Below, piece by piece: positions 6,943 through 8,189 of a stretch of 8,189 nt of DNA. The DNA is from an uncultured Sulfitobacter sp. Lineage in GTDB: Bacteria > Pseudomonadota > Alphaproteobacteria > Rhodobacterales > Rhodobacteraceae. The DNA is taken from contig CALAIJ010000206.1 of NCBI GenBank assembly GCA_937923365.1, positions 1 to 8,189 on the forward strand. Direction: 5' to 3'. Below the pieces are notes generated by a model. It made no database searches. It was given only the letters and a program-made list of their open reading frames with translations, and was not told the origin of the DNA. Both the position numbers and the translations under genes were made by a program. Within the stretch, counting starts at the first letter, position 1. Each line of letters opens with the position of its first letter.

Positions 6943-7084
6943 CAGGCGGTCACAGTCCTTGCTTGGCCACTTGGGCAGGCGTCGGACAGGTTTACGCGCC
7001 CACGCAGCGCCACGCAAGCATTGCCACGTGTTGACGCCGCGCCTGCACAGGCTAGTGTCCGCTTGCAACGAAAGGCTACCCAAA
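6943..7084. promoter_or_regulatory. Divergent promoter region, ABC exporter / aminotransferase
   Basis: A 142-bp noncoding gap between divergent starts. Besides the plus-strand promoter candidate listed separately, the minus strand has TTGCGT (complement of 7012-7017) and TAAACC (complement of 6989-6994) separated by 17 bp. This is a weak but correctly spaced candidate promoter for the exporter. There is no obvious operator palindrome. Confidence 0.35.
7031..7058 (+). promoter_or_regulatory. Candidate sigma-70 promoter for the aminotransferase gene
   Basis: TTGACG at 7031-7036 matches five of six positions of the -35 consensus. TAGTGT at 7053-7058, 16 bp later, keeps the conserved T, A and final T of a -10 element. 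Transcription would begin near 7065, leaving a leader of about 20 nt containing AAAGG around 7071-7075, 9 nt before the ATG. Placement is by eye only. Confidence 0.45.
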
Positions 7085-8189
7085 ATGTCCAACGCTCCCG
7101 ATCTGTCGCAGGGCCGCCCCTATCTGGCGATCCCTGGTCCCTCTGTGATGCCGGATGCGGTGCTGGCGGCCATGCACCGCCCTGCGCCCAACATTTACTC
7201 CGGTGAGCTGATCGACATGATGCCGCCCCTGATGGCCGATCTGAAACGCGTCGCACGGACCAGTCACCACGTCGCCATGTACATCGGCAACGGTCACGCG
7301 CTTTGGGAAGCGGCCCTTGCCAATACCGTCGCACCCGGAGAAACTGTGCTGGTGCACGCCACAGGCCGCTTTGGTCACGGCTGGGCCGAGATGGCCGAAG
7401 GACTGGGCATCACTGTGCAGATGATCGATTTCGGTCAGTCCACCGTCATGGATGTGGCCCGCGTGGCCGAGGCGCTGACGGCAGATACATCCCACAAGAT
7501 CAAAGCGGTACTGGGTGTGCATGTGGATACCTCCAGCTCCATCCGCAGTGACATGACGGCCCTGCGCGCAGCTCTTGATGGCGTGGATCATCCAGCCCTG
7601 TTGATGGCCGATTGCATCGCCTCCATGGGCTGCGACGTGTTCGAGATGGATGCATGGGGCATCGATGTCTCCATTGCCGCCAGCCAGAAGTGGCTGATGT
7701 TGCCGCCCGGCGTCGGTTTCGTATTTTTCAACGACAAGGCGGATGCGGCGCGCGCCAAAATGCCCCGCGTCAGCCGATTCTGGGACTGGTCCCCGCGCGC
7801 CAACCCCGAGGTCTTCTTTGAGTACCACTGCGGCACCGCACCCACACACCACATCTACGGCCTGCGCACAGCCCTCGACATGATCCACGCCGAAGGGATG
7901 GAGCGGGTCTGGGCCCGCCACAAAGTGCTGGCCGAAGCCGTCTGGGCCGCGTGCGAGGCATGGTCGGCCAAAGGCAGTTTTGCCATGAACGTGCCCGACC
8001 GCGCGTTTCGCAGCCATGCAGTGACCGCCCTTCGGCTGGACGCCCCTCAGGCCACGGCGCTGCGCGAATGGACCCAGGATCATCTGGGCCTGACGCTGGG
8101 CATCGGTCTGGGGATGGCCGCGCCATCTGATCCGGCGTGGCACGGGTTCTTCCGCCTTGGCCATATGGGCCACGTGAACGGGCATATGA
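7085..8189 (+). CDS. Class V PLP-dependent aminotransferase, serine/alanine-glyoxylate type (3' end off window)
   Basis: Pyridoxal-phosphate aminotransferase of class V, closest in appearance to the serine-glyoxylate and alanine-glyoxylate aminotransferases that move an amino group to glyoxylate. 368 codons are visible with no stop, against about 390-400 for the family, so only a short C-terminal piece is missing. The N-terminus has the family-typical PGPSVMPDAVLAAMHRP. The cofactor region includes YIGNGHALWEAAL and the ring-binding aspartate D176 (LMADCIASMG). The Schiff-base lysine is K202 in ASQKWLMLPPGVGF. A substrate-site stretch YHCGTAPTHHIYGLRTAL precedes the C-terminal domain, which ends FFRLGHMGHVNGHM at the edge. 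W203 directly after the lysine replaces the glycine I would expect in serine-glyoxylate enzymes. The ATG at 7085 follows AAAGG at 9 nt. It is divergent from the exporter. Substrate specificity is uncertain; related class V enzymes such as ureidoglycine-glyoxylate aminotransferase cannot be excluded. Confidence 0.9.
   Translation, partial: MSNAPDLSQGRPYLAIPGPSVMPDAVLAAMHRPAPNIYSGELIDMMPPLMADLKRVARTSHHVAMYIGNGHALWEAALANTVAPGETVLVHATGRFGHGWAEMAEGLGITVQMIDFGQSTVMDVARVAEALTADTSHKIKAVLGVHVDTSSSIRSDMTALRAALDGVDHPALLMADCIASMGCDVFEMDAWGIDVSIAASQKWLMLPPGVGFVFFNDKADAARAKMPRVSRFWDWSPRANPEVFFEYHCGTAPTHHIYGLRTALDMIHAEGMERVWARHKVLAEAVWAACEAWSAKGSFAMNVPDRAFRSHAVTALRLDAPQATALREWTQDHLGLTLGIGLGMAAPSDPAWHGFFRLGHMGHVNGHM

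Noticed and set aside
6943..7092. 50-residue N-terminal extension of the ABC exporter
   Set aside because: It covers the divergent promoter region and overlaps the aminotransferase start. The sequence before MNDQ is not family-like.
7076..8185. 369-residue minus-strand open frame opposite the aminotransferase
   Set aside because: Its translation is His/Gly-rich with no domain, typical of an antisense shadow; the plus strand encodes a clear PLP enzyme with lysine and aspartate motifs.
1..8189. CRISPR arrays, tRNA or rRNA genes, insertion sequences, defence or toxin-antitoxin genes
   Set aside because: No spaced direct repeats, cloverleaf-like segments, transposase motifs or terminal inverted repeats were seen, and all long stretches are accounted for by ordinary coding genes.

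Overview
The window looks like chromosomal DNA of an alphaproteobacterium, most likely of the Rhodobacterales (Roseobacter group). The support is G+C-rich coding sequence with strong third-position bias, very tight gene packing with overlapping ends, and protein families and wording typical of that group. The order-level assignment is an inference from style and was not tested by a database search.

Layout, left to right. A 3'-truncated family 5 (peptide/opine/nickel type) ABC-transporter substrate-binding protein runs leftward off the edge (1-945, minus). It is separated by a 165-bp divergent promoter region from a rightward pair: a metal-dependent amidohydrolase of family 3 (YtcJ/NfdA-like, 1111-2736) and a short G3E/COG0523 (CobW-like) GTPase (2733-3617) whose GTG start overlaps the amidohydrolase stop. 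The G3E gene runs head-on into a YgfZ-type folate-binding gene (3589-4338, minus), overlapping it by 29 bp. A 70-bp divergent gap follows, then a family 2 glycosyltransferase of the TIGR04283 type (4409-5089, plus). This meets, with a 4-bp overlap, an MsbA-like ABC exporter half-transporter (5086-6942, minus). After another divergent gap (142 bp) comes a class V PLP aminotransferase resembling serine/alanine-glyoxylate aminotransferases (7085 to the right edge, plus), nearly complete but missing its stop.

How the genes may work together. The left block is the most interesting. A periplasmic binding protein is divergent from a translationally coupled pair of a cytoplasmic metallohydrolase and a putative metallochaperone GTPase. 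This suggests uptake and hydrolysis of an amide- or peptide-like compound, with the G3E protein supplying metal to the hydrolase. That is inference from gene order only. The other genes (Fe-S maintenance YgfZ, glycosyltransferase, exporter, aminotransferase) look like ordinary single-gene units packed together and do not obviously form one pathway.

I found no RNA genes, insertion sequences, CRISPR arrays or attachment sites. There is no intergenic stretch over 300 bp. No strong case for a wholly new system can be made. The candidates worth checking are the amidohydrolase-G3E pair, the altered guanine-specificity motif of the G3E protein, and the A+T-rich patch that follows it.
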